Source of the DNA: UMGS172 sp964424555
Lineage (GTDB): Bacteria > Bacillota > Clostridia > Oscillospirales > Acutalibacteraceae
DNA: 64,000 nt
Assembly (NCBI GenBank): GCA_964424555.1
Contig: CAYRIX010000001.1
Span: forward strand, 62,001-126,000
Reading direction: 5' to 3'
Part shown: positions 34,215-43,737 of the stretch, in pieces
How positions within the stretch are numbered: the stretch's first letter is position 1
How the letters are laid out: each line of letters begins with the position of its first letter
Position numbers and translations under genes: made by a program
The notes under the pieces: generated by a model
The model's database searches: none
Told to the model about the DNA's origin: nothing
Seen by the model: the letters and a program-made list of their open reading frames with translations, nothing else

Positions 34215-35051
34215 TCAAAGTGCAGCAATCTTAGCGTCAAGCTCTGCGAGAGCCTCAGCAGCTTGTTCATCGTTCGGGCCCGCACCGTGCCAGTTGACCT
34301 GATTTTCCATAAAGGAAACATCCTTACCCTTAACGGTGTTGGCGATGATGGCGGTCGGCTTCTCAGTGCAAGCCTCGGCGGCGGCAACTGCGGCCTCGAT
34401 CTGATCGAAGTCGTGTCCGTCGATCACGATAACATTCCAATTGAAGGCCTCAAACTTCTTATCAAGCGGCAGCGGAGAGTTGACCTCGTCCAAAGTGCCG
34501 TCGATCTGGAGATTGTTAAGATCGGCAAAAACGGTCAGGTTGTTGAGTTTCTTATGAGCGGCAAACATGGCGGCCTCCCATACCTGACCCTCTTCGGACT
34601 CACCGTCACCGATAATGGCATATACACGGTAATTATCACCAAAATGCTTGGCCGACAAAGCCATTCCTGCGGCGGCCGAGATGCCCTGACCGAGAGAGCC
34701 CGAGGACATATCTACACCGGGGATGTGTTTTTTATCAGGATGTCCTTGGAGCATAGCGTAAGGCTTACGGAGCTTTTTGATCTCATCGGTCGAAAAGAAG
34801 CCACGAACTGCCAAAACACCGTAAAGTGCGGGTGCGGCGTGTCCCTTGGAAAGAACAAGGCGGTCACGGTCAGTCTTGTCAGGGTTTTTAGGGTCGATAT
34901 TCATCTTGTCGAAATACAAATAGGTCAGTATTTCGGTACATGAAAGCGATCCGCCCGGATGACCCGACTTGGCACAGTTAGTGCCGATGATGATCTGCTT
35001 TTTGGCCTCAAGAGAATACTTCTTGAGTGTGGATTTCCTCTGCTCGTTCAT
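34215..35051 (-). CDS. transketolase, N-terminal subunit
   Basis: A 278-residue thiamine-diphosphate-binding half. SGHPGGSLSCTEILTYLYF, the TPP motif beginning GDGESEEGQVWEA and ending with DLNNLQIDG, and LSKGHAAPALYGVL are all typical. CAGGAGG lies at good distance before ATG 35051. The C-half follows after 26 bp. The two subunits form the active site together at their interface. Confidence 0.94.
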   Translation of the reverse strand: MNEQRKSTLKKYSLEAKKQIIIGTNCAKSGHPGGSLSCTEILTYLYFDKMNIDPKNPDKTDRDRLVLSKGHAAPALYGVLAVRGFFSTDEIKKLRKPYAMLQGHPDKKHIPGVDMSSGSLGQGISAAAGMALSAKHFGDNYRVYAIIGDGESEEGQVWEAAMFAAHKKLNNLTVFADLNNLQIDGTLDEVNSPLPLDKKFEAFNWNVIVIDGHDFDQIEAAVAAAEACTEKPTAIIANTVKGKDVSFMENQVNWHGAGPNDEQAAEALAELDAKIAAL

Positions 35052-35073
35052 TTTGAACCTCCTGAAAAATATC

Positions 35074-35985
35074 TTAATTTTCTTTTAATTTTGATAAAAA
35101 CGAAGTGAAGTACTGAGGTAATTCGCTTGAAAACTCCATATATTCACCCGTCGAAGGATGAATAAAGCCGATAAGCCCTGCATGAAGGCACTGTCCCGAC
35201 AGCTCGGTTATTATTTTTCTCGGCCCATACACGGGATCTCCTGCCAAAGGATGTCCCATTGACGCCATATGCACCCTTATTTGATGTGTTCTGCCCGTTT
35301 GGAGGCGAAATTTCATAAAGGTAAAGCCATCATAACGCTTCAATACCTCATAATGGGTCACTGCAGGCTTGGAATTTACATATACCACCGCCATCCTCTG
35401 ACGGTTTTTGGGGTCTCTGCCTATCGGCAGGTCGACAGTACCCGAATCAGTCTTGACATTGCCGTAAACAACAGCACGGTATTCACGGGTGAAGCTGTGC
35501 TCCTTTATCTGCTCGGCCAAAGCTTTATGCGCTTTATCGTTCTTTGCTACAATCAAAAGACCGCTTGTATCCTTGTCGATACGGTGTACGATACCAGGTC
35601 GCAAAACACCGTTTATGCCCGACAAAGTCCCCTTGCAATGGAAAAGCAGTGCATTGACCAATGTACCGTCGGGATTGCCCGATGCAGGATGTACCACCAT
35701 ACCCTTTTGTTTATTTACCACAAGCAGGTCCTCATCCTCGAAAACCACATCAATCGGAATATCCTGAGGTATAGCTTCAGGTTCACAAAGCTCGGGACGT
35801 TCAGCAATGACCTCATCACCGATGTTAAGCTTCATGCTCTTTTTGGCAGGCTTGCCGTTTACCGTTACCTTACCTTGATCGATAAGCTCGGCGGCAAGTG
35901 ACCTCGAAATATCGCAAGCCGATGACACAAAGGCGTCAAGCCTTGTGCCGCCACCTTCACAAACAAATGTATCAGTTGTCATCAT
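35074..35985 (-). CDS. RluA-family pseudouridine synthase (RluD-like)
   Basis: A 303-residue enzyme: an N-terminal S4 RNA-binding domain (RLDAFVSSACDISRS to VTVNGKPAKKS) and a catalytic domain with HRIDKDTSGLLIVAK, whose Asp is the nucleophile, and LQTGRTHQIRVHMASMGHP. It isomerises specific uridines in rRNA or tRNA. ATG 35985 overlaps the end of lspA by 14 bp, so it is coupled to it, as in many Firmicutes where lspA and rluD are neighbours. The target RNA is not visible from sequence; 23S rRNA is usual for RluD. Confidence 0.9.
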   Translation of the reverse strand: MMTTDTFVCEGGGTRLDAFVSSACDISRSLAAELIDQGKVTVNGKPAKKSMKLNIGDEVIAERPELCEPEAIPQDIPIDVVFEDEDLLVVNKQKGMVVHPASGNPDGTLVNALLFHCKGTLSGINGVLRPGIVHRIDKDTSGLLIVAKNDKAHKALAEQIKEHSFTREYRAVVYGNVKTDSGTVDLPIGRDPKNRQRMAVVYVNSKPAVTHYEVLKRYDGFTFMKFRLQTGRTHQIRVHMASMGHPLAGDPVYGPRKIITELSGQCLHAGLIGFIHPSTGEYMEFSSELPQYFTSFLSKLKEN

Positions 35986-36526
35986 TTTCGATCGCATCGG
36001 GGGCTTCTGTCTTAATATTAAGCTCCTCCTCAGCATTTATCTCAGCGATATGGGTCTTTTTGCGTGCGTCACTGACAAATTCCATAATAAAATACAAAAC
36101 TATCAGACCTGCGCCTACACATACTGCGATATCGGCAACATTGAAAACAGGAAAATCAATGAAATCGAATTCAAAGAAATCCACAACACTGCCGCCTCTG
36201 AAGATGCGGTCGATAAGATTTCCTATACCTCCGCCCAACACAAGACACAGCGCCCAAAACATTATTTTACTGTCAAAGGTCCTGCGAATAAGCATGCCTA
36301 TACAGATTATCATAATTACGCAGGTCACCGTGATCAAAAACCACGTCTGTCCCTGCAGCATGCCGAAAGCAGCACCTGTATTAGGCGGTATGCGGTTAAG
36401 GCTTAGTATACCTGGGATAACGGTTATAACCTCATAAGTATCCATGTATGCTGTGACCAGATACTTGGTCAGCTGGTCAAGACCTATAACCAACACACCG
36501 CAGATTATAGCTAATACAGCGGACAT
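35972..36526 (-). CDS. lspA: lipoprotein signal peptidase (signal peptidase II)
   Basis: A 184-residue membrane aspartyl protease with four helices that removes signal peptides of prolipoproteins, as needed for the lipoproteins in this window. LDQLTKYLV is in helix one. NRIPPNTGAAFG and the two catalytic aspartates in GNLIDRIFRG and FNVADIAVCVG match the family. The C-terminal tail of about 30 residues (KTHIAEINAEEELNIK onward) is longer and more acidic than usual. It lies 16 bp past ileS and overlaps the rluD-like gene. Confidence 0.95.
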   Translation of the reverse strand: MSAVLAIICGVLVIGLDQLTKYLVTAYMDTYEVITVIPGILSLNRIPPNTGAAFGMLQGQTWFLITVTCVIMIICIGMLIRRTFDSKIMFWALCLVLGGGIGNLIDRIFRGGSVVDFFEFDFIDFPVFNVADIAVCVGAGLIVLYFIMEFVSDARKKTHIAEINAEEELNIKTEAPDAIENDDN

Positions 36527-36542
36527 AATTTCTCCTTATTTA

Positions 36543-39320
36543 TTACTTTGCAATAATTGCACGGCAACGTGCACAAAGGGTAGGATGCTCACTGTCGGTT
36601 CCGACGGTTTCGGAGAAACTCCAGCAACGCTCACACTTTTCACCCTTAGCATGGGTAACGGTAACACCGATACCGCTGTCACCCTTGTGCTCACCGCCCT
36701 CGCCCTCAACTATCTCAACCGAGGACACGATGAATACAGTGGAAAGAATATCCTCAACCGACTTAAGGAACTCAAGCTCGGCACCCGTTGCGTAAACGGT
36801 GACAGCTCCCTCAAGTGATGCACCGATAACCTTTGCGGTACGTGCAAGCTCCAAAGCCTTCTTTACATCGTCACGAATGGCGTGGATCTTCTCCCAACGT
36901 GCAATGAAATCAGCATCGACCTCGCCCGAGGCTACAGGGAAATCGTTAAGAACAACGTTTCTGACGTCATCCGTAGCGTAGTGAGGCATAAACTTCCAGA
37001 TCTCGTCCGAAGTAAACGACAAAATGGGAGCGATAAGACGGGTCAGCACGTGCAGAACCTTGTAAATGGTGGTCTGTGCGGCACGACGAGTCTCGGAATC
37101 CTTACCCTCAACATAAAGTCTGTCCTTAGCGGCATCGAGGTAGAAGTTAGACATATCAAGAACACAGAAGTTGTGAATTGCGTGGAAAATGAGGTGATAC
37201 TCAAAATTCTCGTATGCCTCACGGCACTCGTGGACGAGCTGATCAAGACGCATCAAAGCAAACTTGTCCATCTCGTGCAGTTTACACTCGCAAACGGAAT
37301 CCTTATCGGGATCAAAGTCACTGATACAGCCCAAAATGAAACGTGCTGTGTTACGGATCTTTCTATAGATCTCACTGAGCTGCTTCAAAATGTCTTTGGA
37401 GATACGAATATCAGCATGATAGTCAGACGATGCTACCCACAAACGCAGGATGTCAGCACCATACTGACCAACGATCTCGTCGGGGTTGATGGTGTTGCCG
37501 ATAGATTTAGACATCTTCTTGCCCTCGCCGTCGACGACCCAACCATGCGTAACAACGGTCTTGTACGGAGTTTTGCCGTAAGCGGCAACGCTTGTCAACA
37601 GTGACGACTGGAACCAACCGCGATATTGGTCGGCACCCTCTAAATAAAGGTCGGCAGGGCTGGACAACTCATCACGCTCATCCAAAACAGCGGCATGAGA
37701 TACACCCGAGTCGAACCATACATCCATGATGTCGGTCTCTTTCTTAAACGAGGTGCATCCACATGAGCACTTAAAGCCGTCGGGCATAAGCTCCTTAGCC
37801 TCTTTAGCATACCAGGCATCTGCACCCTCCTCACGGAAAATGTCAGAAACCTTGGCTATGGTTTCGGGAGTGATAGCCTCCTTGCCGCACTCCTCACAGT
37901 AGAAGATCGGAATGGGAACGCCCCAAGTACGCTGACGGGAGATACACCAGTCAGAACGGTCACGTATCATACCGGTGATACGGTCCTCACCCCAACCGGG
38001 AACCCACTTTACCTTTTTAATCTCTTCAATTGCCTGATCGGCAAAGGCCGAGATAGAGCAGAACCACTGCTCGGTAGCTCTAAAGAGGATAGGTGACTTA
38101 CAACGCCAGCAATGGGGATACTGGTGGATTATCTTTTCAAGAGCAAACAGGTGGCCTGTTTCGTCAAGCTTAATAGCAATAGCCTTGTTGGCCTGCTCGG
38201 TGGTAAGTCCTTGGAACTCCCCTGCATCGGCAGTCATAATTCCCTTATGGTCAACGGGAACGACCATTCCAACCTCGGGGTAGTTACGGCAGACCTCAAA
38301 GTCGTCAACACCGTGACCGGGAGCGGTATGAACACAGCCCGTACCGCTTTCCAAAGTAACATGGTTACCAACGATAACCAACGAAACGCGGTCGATAAAC
38401 GGATGAGCACATTTCATATATTCAAGCTCGGAACCACGGACGGTGCCGAGAAGCTCAAACTCCTCAATTTTAGCTGCCTTAAACGAATTTGCGGCAAGCT
38501 CGGTAGCCATTACGTAGTACTCACCGTTTGCCTTGTAAACACCGTAATCATAATCGGGGCCTACACAAATAGCGAGGTTAGCAGGCAAAGTCCAGGTAGT
38601 AGTAGTCCAAATTACAAAGTATGTTTTATCAACCTCAGCACCGAGCTTTGACAAAACACCCTTATCGTCGGTGACATTAAACTTAACGTAGATGGAATGG
38701 CACGGATCCTCAGCATACTCGATCTCAGCCTCAGCCAAAGCGGTCTGACACTCGGGGCACCAATAAACGGGCTTAAGTCCCTTGTAGATATAGCCTTTCT
38801 CGGCCATCTTGCCGAATATCTCAACCTGCTTGGCAACGTAAGCAGGCTTCAAGGTGAGGTACGGATCGGCCCAATCGCCCAAAATTCCGAGACGCTCAAA
38901 CTGCTTGCGCTGATCGTCAACAAAGCCCAATGCAAAGTCGCGGCAGATCTTACGAAGCTCTAAAGCAGAAACCTGAGCTGCCGAGCCAACACCCGCCTTT
39001 TTGCGTGCCTTAAGCTCGGTAGGCAGACCGTGGGTATCGTAACCGGGGACATAAGGTGCTCTGAAGCCTGTCATGTTCTTATATCTGAGAACAAAATCCT
39101 TCAGCGACTTATTCAAAGCGGTACCCATATGGATAACGCCGTTAGCATACGGAGGGCCGTCATGAAGAATGTAGGAGGGCTTGCCCTCATTTTTCTTCAT
39201 AAGCTCACCGTAAATGTCACTGTCCTGCCATTCCTTCAAAGCCTCGGGCTCACGGGTGGGCAGACCTGCTCTCATAGGGAATTCCGTTTGAGGCAGGTTA
39301 AGTGTTTGATTGTAATCCAT
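36543..39320 (-). CDS. ileS: isoleucyl-tRNA synthetase
   Basis: A 925-residue class Ia synthetase that charges tRNA-Ile. The HIGH-type motif reads ANGVIHMGTALNKS near residue 60, and the KMSKS loop reads KKMSKSIGNT near residue 600. The CP1 editing domain lies between (TTTTWTLPANLAIC and the GTGCVHTAPGHG editing core). The C-terminal zinc finger is CERCWSFSETVG with CARCRAIIAK. Length is typical of the bacterial type. It follows divIVA in the usual Firmicutes order. I found no T-box leader in the 107-bp gap, so it probably depends on operon read-through. Confidence 0.97.
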   Translation of the reverse strand: MDYNQTLNLPQTEFPMRAGLPTREPEALKEWQDSDIYGELMKKNEGKPSYILHDGPPYANGVIHMGTALNKSLKDFVLRYKNMTGFRAPYVPGYDTHGLPTELKARKKAGVGSAAQVSALELRKICRDFALGFVDDQRKQFERLGILGDWADPYLTLKPAYVAKQVEIFGKMAEKGYIYKGLKPVYWCPECQTALAEAEIEYAEDPCHSIYVKFNVTDDKGVLSKLGAEVDKTYFVIWTTTTWTLPANLAICVGPDYDYGVYKANGEYYVMATELAANSFKAAKIEEFELLGTVRGSELEYMKCAHPFIDRVSLVIVGNHVTLESGTGCVHTAPGHGVDDFEVCRNYPEVGMVVPVDHKGIMTADAGEFQGLTTEQANKAIAIKLDETGHLFALEKIIHQYPHCWRCKSPILFRATEQWFCSISAFADQAIEEIKKVKWVPGWGEDRITGMIRDRSDWCISRQRTWGVPIPIFYCEECGKEAITPETIAKVSDIFREEGADAWYAKEAKELMPDGFKCSCGCTSFKKETDIMDVWFDSGVSHAAVLDERDELSSPADLYLEGADQYRGWFQSSLLTSVAAYGKTPYKTVVTHGWVVDGEGKKMSKSIGNTINPDEIVGQYGADILRLWVASSDYHADIRISKDILKQLSEIYRKIRNTARFILGCISDFDPDKDSVCECKLHEMDKFALMRLDQLVHECREAYENFEYHLIFHAIHNFCVLDMSNFYLDAAKDRLYVEGKDSETRRAAQTTIYKVLHVLTRLIAPILSFTSDEIWKFMPHYATDDVRNVVLNDFPVASGEVDADFIARWEKIHAIRDDVKKALELARTAKVIGASLEGAVTVYATGAELEFLKSVEDILSTVFIVSSVEIVEGEGGEHKGDSGIGVTVTHAKGEKCERCWSFSETVGTDSEHPTLCARCRAIIAK

Positions 39321-39380
39321 TTTTAAATCTCCAATCTGTATCTCGGAACTGTAATTTTTATATGCCTTTTTAACGGCACA

Positions 39381-39414
39381 TTCTCACGGCACACCTTAAG
39401 GTGCACCGTGAGAA
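39381..39414. other. 34-bp palindrome between divIVA and ileS
   Basis: TTCTCACGGCACACCTT (39381-39397) and AAGGTGCACCGTGAGAA (39398-39414) form a near-perfect palindrome with no spacer and two mismatches that become G-U pairs in the minus-strand RNA. No U-run follows, so it may be an mRNA processing or stability element. Confidence 0.6.
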
Positions 39415-39427
39415 GCATTTAACCTAT

Positions 39428-40540
39428 TTATTTTTTCTTGCGACGGAAGAAGAGTCTCGGCTCATCGTCCTCGTCCTCATCATCATCGTAGTCGTCATCA
39501 TCTTCCTCGCCGAAGCTTATGCGACTCTTGGGACTAGTCGGCTCCTCCTTGGTAACGGCAGTTGCAAAAGGAACTGTTTCTTCCTCATCATCTTGTTCAT
39601 CGTCTTTGTCCTGCTCGTCATCGTCGTCGATTTCGAATTTGACGGAAGCCTCACTGCTAAACGACATCTGCTCGCTGTCAGCAAACTCAGTATCATTTAC
39701 GGTAGCTACGCTTTCTGCCGACTCCTCAGAGGGCTCATCCTCAATTACTAAGGCAGCCTCCTCGGTTTCAACAGTGATGCTGGGCTCCGCATTTTCCTCA
39801 ACGGTCTGGCTGACGGTGACGGCAGCCGTTGCCTCAGCCTCTGCCCTTTCCTTAGCCTCCGCCTCGGCTCTTTCCTTTTCAAGGCGCTCATCAACTGCCG
39901 CTTTTAACAACTCGGCAGGGTCACTGAAATCGACCGAAAGGACCGTCTTGGAGCGTTCCAAATTAAAGGGTATCTCGCTCGGTAGTTGATTGATAAGCTC
40001 GATCAATGCACCACACTGTGCAGCGGCCTTCTTGCGGAAGTCGGATATTTCGATCTTCATGCGGTCATAAAGCTTCTGTTCAAGCTCAACGCTCTCCTTT
40101 GCTTCAGCCACAATGGTCTGCGACTCAGCAACTGCGGCGGCAATTATCTTAGCCGCCTCGGTCTCGGCGGTCTCACCCAATAAAACAGCCTTGCTCTCAG
40201 CATCAGCAATTATCTCACGGGACTTAATGTCAGCCTCGGTAAGCTTAAGGCTGGCATCAGACACGATTCCCTGAGCGGTAACTTTGGCCTCCTCGATAAC
40301 CTGCTCAGCTACCTTCTGTGCATTTACAAGCACACTCTGGATGCTAGCAGTGGAAAGTGCGGCCTCGGGAGCATTTTTGCTGAGCTCCTGTAGCTTGCGC
40401 TCGGCCTCAGCCTTTTGCTTCATGAGTATCTCGATCTGTGATGCAACCTCCTCAAGGAACAGCTCAACATCGCTCTGCTTGTAGCCGCCCATGGGAGATT
40501 TTTGAAATTCCATATCACGTATCTGTTCGGGTGTTTTCAT
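39428..40540 (-). CDS. divIVA: DivIVA-domain cell division/polarity protein
   Basis: A 370-residue protein. The N-terminal DivIVA motif MKTPEQIRDMEFQKSPMGGY with SDVELFLEEVASQIE binds curved membrane. A long coiled coil covers about residues 28-240. The rest is very acidic and low in complexity (DDDDYDDDEDEDD) and ends in RRKKK. The tail is longer than in B. subtilis DivIVA, which has about 164 residues. Position after sepF and ylmH is the classical order. GGAGGG precedes the ATG. Confidence 0.93.
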   Translation of the reverse strand: MKTPEQIRDMEFQKSPMGGYKQSDVELFLEEVASQIEILMKQKAEAERKLQELSKNAPEAALSTASIQSVLVNAQKVAEQVIEEAKVTAQGIVSDASLKLTEADIKSREIIADAESKAVLLGETAETEAAKIIAAAVAESQTIVAEAKESVELEQKLYDRMKIEISDFRKKAAAQCGALIELINQLPSEIPFNLERSKTVLSVDFSDPAELLKAAVDERLEKERAEAEAKERAEAEATAAVTVSQTVEENAEPSITVETEEAALVIEDEPSEESAESVATVNDTEFADSEQMSFSSEASVKFEIDDDDEQDKDDEQDDEEETVPFATAVTKEEPTSPKSRISFGEEDDDDYDDDEDEDDEPRLFFRRKKK

Positions 40541-40561
40541 GGTTTCCCTCCGTTGTATAAA

Positions 40562-41311
40562 TTAAATGTATTTTCTGTATTTAAGGGCTATTCTGCCCTT
40601 TTTGGTAATATGACCCGTGTCATCAATAACAAATCGGCCCACACGCCTTATCGTAACGGTATCCCCGTCTTTTATTTCTGAGGTCAGCTTCACAGCTTCA
40701 AGGCCGTTGACCGAGACAAGCCCACCTTGAATAAGCTCGGCTGAACGGTTGCGTGAGCAATTCGAAAGCTCGCCGACGACACAATCAAGCCGCAACGAAG
40801 CAACGGTACCCGACCGTTCCTCAAAGCCTTGGGATGACGGTAAATAGTCCGATTCATCACGTATTATTTCAACACCTGCCGCAGCTATCCTGTCAACATG
40901 GGCAACGATATGCCCCGCAATGCCCTCAGCAACGAATATCACAGGATCCTTTCCGCTCGTCAGAATATCACCTACGGTATCCCGTTCAATGCCCGCCGAC
41001 ATCAGCGCTCCCAACACATCCCTGTGCGTAAGAGCTCGGTCGGAACGGTTGCAGATGCGAAGCTTGACAATAGGGAAATCCTCATCCGTTGGCTCACACC
41101 AATCAGGGAACACCCCGAAATATACTCTTTCAGCACCTTCAAATCCACCGAAGAGCATAAATCTCGCTCCCTCGCTTTTAGCTAAAGCTGTAGCGACGGA
41201 TGCGCCCGACGCATCTAAAAAGCCTATGAACTTAGGCACATTGCGGTCGTTACACTGACGTATGCAGTCAACTATCCTTGCCTCAAGAAAGCTGCGTTCC
41301 TTTGAATTCAT
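40562..41311 (-). CDS. YlmH family S4-domain RNA-binding protein
   Basis: A 249-residue protein of the YlmH family. An alpha/beta N-terminal domain leads to a C-terminal S4 RNA-binding domain (SRNRSAELIQGGLVSVNGLEA, about residues 180-230). The ATG overlaps the sepF stop codon by one base. YlmH homologues bind ribosomes and have been linked to rescue of stalled nascent chains. Its place in the sepF-ylmH-divIVA cluster is conserved in Firmicutes. Confidence 0.9.
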   Translation of the reverse strand: MNSKERSFLEARIVDCIRQCNDRNVPKFIGFLDASGASVATALAKSEGARFMLFGGFEGAERVYFGVFPDWCEPTDEDFPIVKLRICNRSDRALTHRDVLGALMSAGIERDTVGDILTSGKDPVIFVAEGIAGHIVAHVDRIAAAGVEIIRDESDYLPSSQGFEERSGTVASLRLDCVVGELSNCSRNRSAELIQGGLVSVNGLEAVKLTSEIKDGDTVTIRRVGRFVIDDTGHITKKGRIALKYRKYI

Positions 41312-41796
41312 TAAAGATAACTGCCTGTACCCTCAAGCTCGTCCATGAGCAACTCGCCCATAACGTCAACATTGCTGGGAGTGATTATATAGGTGCTGTT
41401 GGCAACCTTCTTTATTCTTCCGCCGTGTGCATAAGCGGCACCGCTCAAAAAGTCGAGCAAGCGACGCTGAGTCTCACGGTTGGCAACCTCAAGATTCAAA
41501 ACAACGGTTCTGCCATCGGCAAGATGGTCTGCGATCTGAGGAACATCCTCAAATCTCTCAGGCTTAACCAATGCCACCTGAAGCTGAGAATTAACTCTGC
41601 CGACAGTAGCATTCTTGCCCTTGCGATCGCTGGGGAACTGAGTAGTCTTTTCCTTTTCGTAGGTTCTGCCTGTGGACGAAGAGTAATAGTCATTTCCCGA
41701 AGCTGTCTCACGGGTGGAGGTGCTCTCCATCTCCTCGTAGCCCTCGTCCTCGTCGCTTGCGCTTACAATGTCCTTGATCTTATCAAAAAAGCCCAT
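41311..41796 (-). CDS. sepF: SepF cell division protein
   Basis: A 161-residue FtsZ-anchoring protein. The N-terminal amphipathic helix MGFFDKIKDIVSA binds membrane, then a Ser/Thr-rich linker leads to the conserved beta-alpha core (VALVKPERFEDVPQIADHL, DGRTVVLNLE, RRLLDFLSGAAYAHGG). Length and order agree with family. It lies 20 bp past yggS and directly before ylmH. YlmG, often between these genes, is absent here. Confidence 0.95.
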   Translation of the reverse strand: MGFFDKIKDIVSASDEDEGYEEMESTSTRETASGNDYYSSSTGRTYEKEKTTQFPSDRKGKNATVGRVNSQLQVALVKPERFEDVPQIADHLADGRTVVLNLEVANRETQRRLLDFLSGAAYAHGGRIKKVANSTYIITPSNVDVMGELLMDELEGTGSYL

Positions 41797-41816
41797 ATTG
41801 ATTTCTCCTTATGCTT

Positions 41817-42551
41817 TTATTTACTGTAATCTCGGGGGCCGAAAAGTGAGGTTCCGATACGGACAATATTGGCGCCGTATTCTATCGCTTCCTCAAAATC
41901 TCCCGACATCCCCATAGATAGATATACTATATTTACATTATCCATGTTTTTGGCCCTAATGTCAATAAACAGTTTGCTTAAAATTGCAAAATATTGCCGA
42001 AGTTCTTGTACTTTTTCACAAATCGGCGGTATTGACATCAATCCCTTGACCTTTATGTTGGTCATTTTGGCCATTTCTGTTATCGCTGACTCGACCTCGG
42101 AAACCGAAAATCCCGATTTGCTTTCCTCGTTTCCGACATTCACCTCGACCAAAACATCCATTACCTTGCCCTTTTTCTCACACAATCGGTTTATCTCCTT
42201 GGCAAGCTTTATCGAGTGAACCGACTGTATCATCTCGACCTCGTCGATTACGTCCTTAACCTTGTTAGTCTGCAGATGTCCTATAAAATGGCGGTGTGCC
42301 GACGGCAGAAGCCCGTCCTTTTTTGAAAGCAGCTCCTGCACACGGTTTTCTCCGATGTACTCTACACCTGCCTCTATCGCATGGTTGATAACGGCCGTCG
42401 GTACGGTTTTGGTTGCCGCTAACATTATGACCTCTTTAGGGTCACGTTCCGCTTTTTTGCAAGCGGCATCAATCCTGCTTTTGATGTCTTGATAGTTTTG
42501 GTCAAACCACAGACACCTTATCTGCTCATCATTCGATAATTTTTCCGTCAT
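41817..42551 (-). CDS. YggS family PLP homeostasis protein
   Basis: A 244-residue PLP-binding, non-catalytic protein of the alanine-racemase-like barrel fold (YggS/YlmE). The PLP lysine is in LAATKTVPTAVI, with EYIGENRVQEL, FIGHLQTNKV and VYLSMGMSGDFEEAI following. It buffers pyridoxal phosphate. AAGGGA precedes ATG 42551. Its first 23 bp overlap the end of the HlyD-like gene. Position upstream of sepF is the usual ylmE place. Confidence 0.94.
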   Translation of the reverse strand: MTEKLSNDEQIRCLWFDQNYQDIKSRIDAACKKAERDPKEVIMLAATKTVPTAVINHAIEAGVEYIGENRVQELLSKKDGLLPSAHRHFIGHLQTNKVKDVIDEVEMIQSVHSIKLAKEINRLCEKKGKVMDVLVEVNVGNEESKSGFSVSEVESAITEMAKMTNIKVKGLMSIPPICEKVQELRQYFAILSKLFIDIRAKNMDNVNIVYLSMGMSGDFEEAIEYGANIVRIGTSLFGPRDYSK

Positions 42552-43737
42552 ACAAATTCTTTCCCTTAACGATTATTTCGTCGTATATTCTCAATACCTT
42601 TTTCTCAGAAGCCTCACGCTTGACTATCGAGTAGTTTTCACCGCTCCAGATAACCTCAACGGGAACAAATTTCACCTGAGAGGCCAACAGTACGTAAACT
42701 CCCTTTTGTCCGTCGACTATTCTTATTGCACGGTTATCGACCTTGAGACCGCTATACTCCTCATACACTATCGTGATATCAAGATTTCTCGTCTGTGCAA
42801 GCTCCTTATTCATGGTGTCACAAGAAAGAACAACAACGGCATCCTCGCCGACCGATTGCTTGTTGATATACTTTACCGTTGCCGTAAGCTCAGGTACCGA
42901 TTGCAAGGTTGTCTTAAGCGTGACCTTGCCACCCGATTTAAGGTTTAAGGATTCGTCAAACGGTATGGTTGCGGCAATATACCACTCGTAGTCGCTGACT
43001 ATTTTGCATACCGCATTTTTCGACACATCCACCGCCTTGACCGATTTCAGCTGCTGTGCGTCAAGTGTCTTCATGTCATCCACCGTAACCGAGCCTTCAT
43101 AACCGTCAACAGTATAGATAACATAACCCGACTGAGGTGAGATAAGCTTACCTGTAGGTTGGCCGACCGAGGCCTCAAGCCCATCACGTTGAGCCTTAAG
43201 TGAGGATATCAACGCATTAAAATCGGTTGCCTGTCCCGTAATTATCTGTCGGCGGGCCATGTTTTCAAGCAGTATGTCGTAGCTGTCATCCGATGCAACA
43301 TGCCCGTTTTGAGTGTTATCGGCAATTTTCGACAATGCACCGTGTATATTGTTGTTGACCGAGCTGAGATCTGTAGCATTAAGATCGTTATAGGTCTGTA
43401 TTTTTTCAAGCGTTGCTATATTTTCATTAAGCTCTGCGATCTTTATACGGCTATCGGCATCCGATGCAGTATTATACACCGTAGCTATTGTGCCGCCCTT
43501 TGACACACGTCCGCCGTCATTCACCGAAAAGCTTAAAATTCCGCTTATAGCGTCCTCAACCACCGTTTCATTGCGCACTACAAAGCCTGTCGTGTCATAG
43601 CCCTTGTAGGAAGAATAGATGTAAACAGTATCGGTGGTTACGGGGCTGACAAAGCCCGAGTAGACCTGCGCTATGACAAACACCGCAATAAAGATAACTG
43701 CGGCCCATTTCAAAATACTTACGACCCTTGCATTCAT
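42529..43737 (-). CDS. HlyD-like membrane-anchored adaptor protein
   Basis: A 402-residue protein with one N-terminal membrane helix (ILKWAAVIFIAVFVIAQVY), then an extracytoplasmic region with a biotinyl-lipoyl-like split hairpin (SGILSFSVNDGGRVSKGGTIATVY and, about 150 residues on, GKLISPQSGYVIYTVDG), coiled coil between, and a beta-barrel domain at the end (AVCKIVSDYEWYIAATIPF). This is the layout of HlyD/membrane-fusion proteins. No ABC or RND partner is adjacent. Location between miaA and yggS-sepF suggests a cell envelope role linked to division, which is inference. ATGA overlap with miaA. Confidence 0.82.
   Translation of the reverse strand: MNARVVSILKWAAVIFIAVFVIAQVYSGFVSPVTTDTVYIYSSYKGYDTTGFVVRNETVVEDAISGILSFSVNDGGRVSKGGTIATVYNTASDADSRIKIAELNENIATLEKIQTYNDLNATDLSSVNNNIHGALSKIADNTQNGHVASDDSYDILLENMARRQIITGQATDFNALISSLKAQRDGLEASVGQPTGKLISPQSGYVIYTVDGYEGSVTVDDMKTLDAQQLKSVKAVDVSKNAVCKIVSDYEWYIAATIPFDESLNLKSGGKVTLKTTLQSVPELTATVKYINKQSVGEDAVVVLSCDTMNKELAQTRNLDITIVYEEYSGLKVDNRAIRIVDGQKGVYVLLASQVKFVPVEVIWSGENYSIVKREASEKKVLRIYDEIIVKGKNLYDGKIIE

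Noticed and set aside
39321..39427. T-box riboswitch before ileS
   Set aside because: The gap is only 107 bp and lacks a T-box sequence and a terminator/antiterminator pair.
42529..42551. Error at the yggS/hlyD overlap
   Set aside because: A 23-bp overlap is unusual, but both frames are intact and yggS has its own ribosome site.
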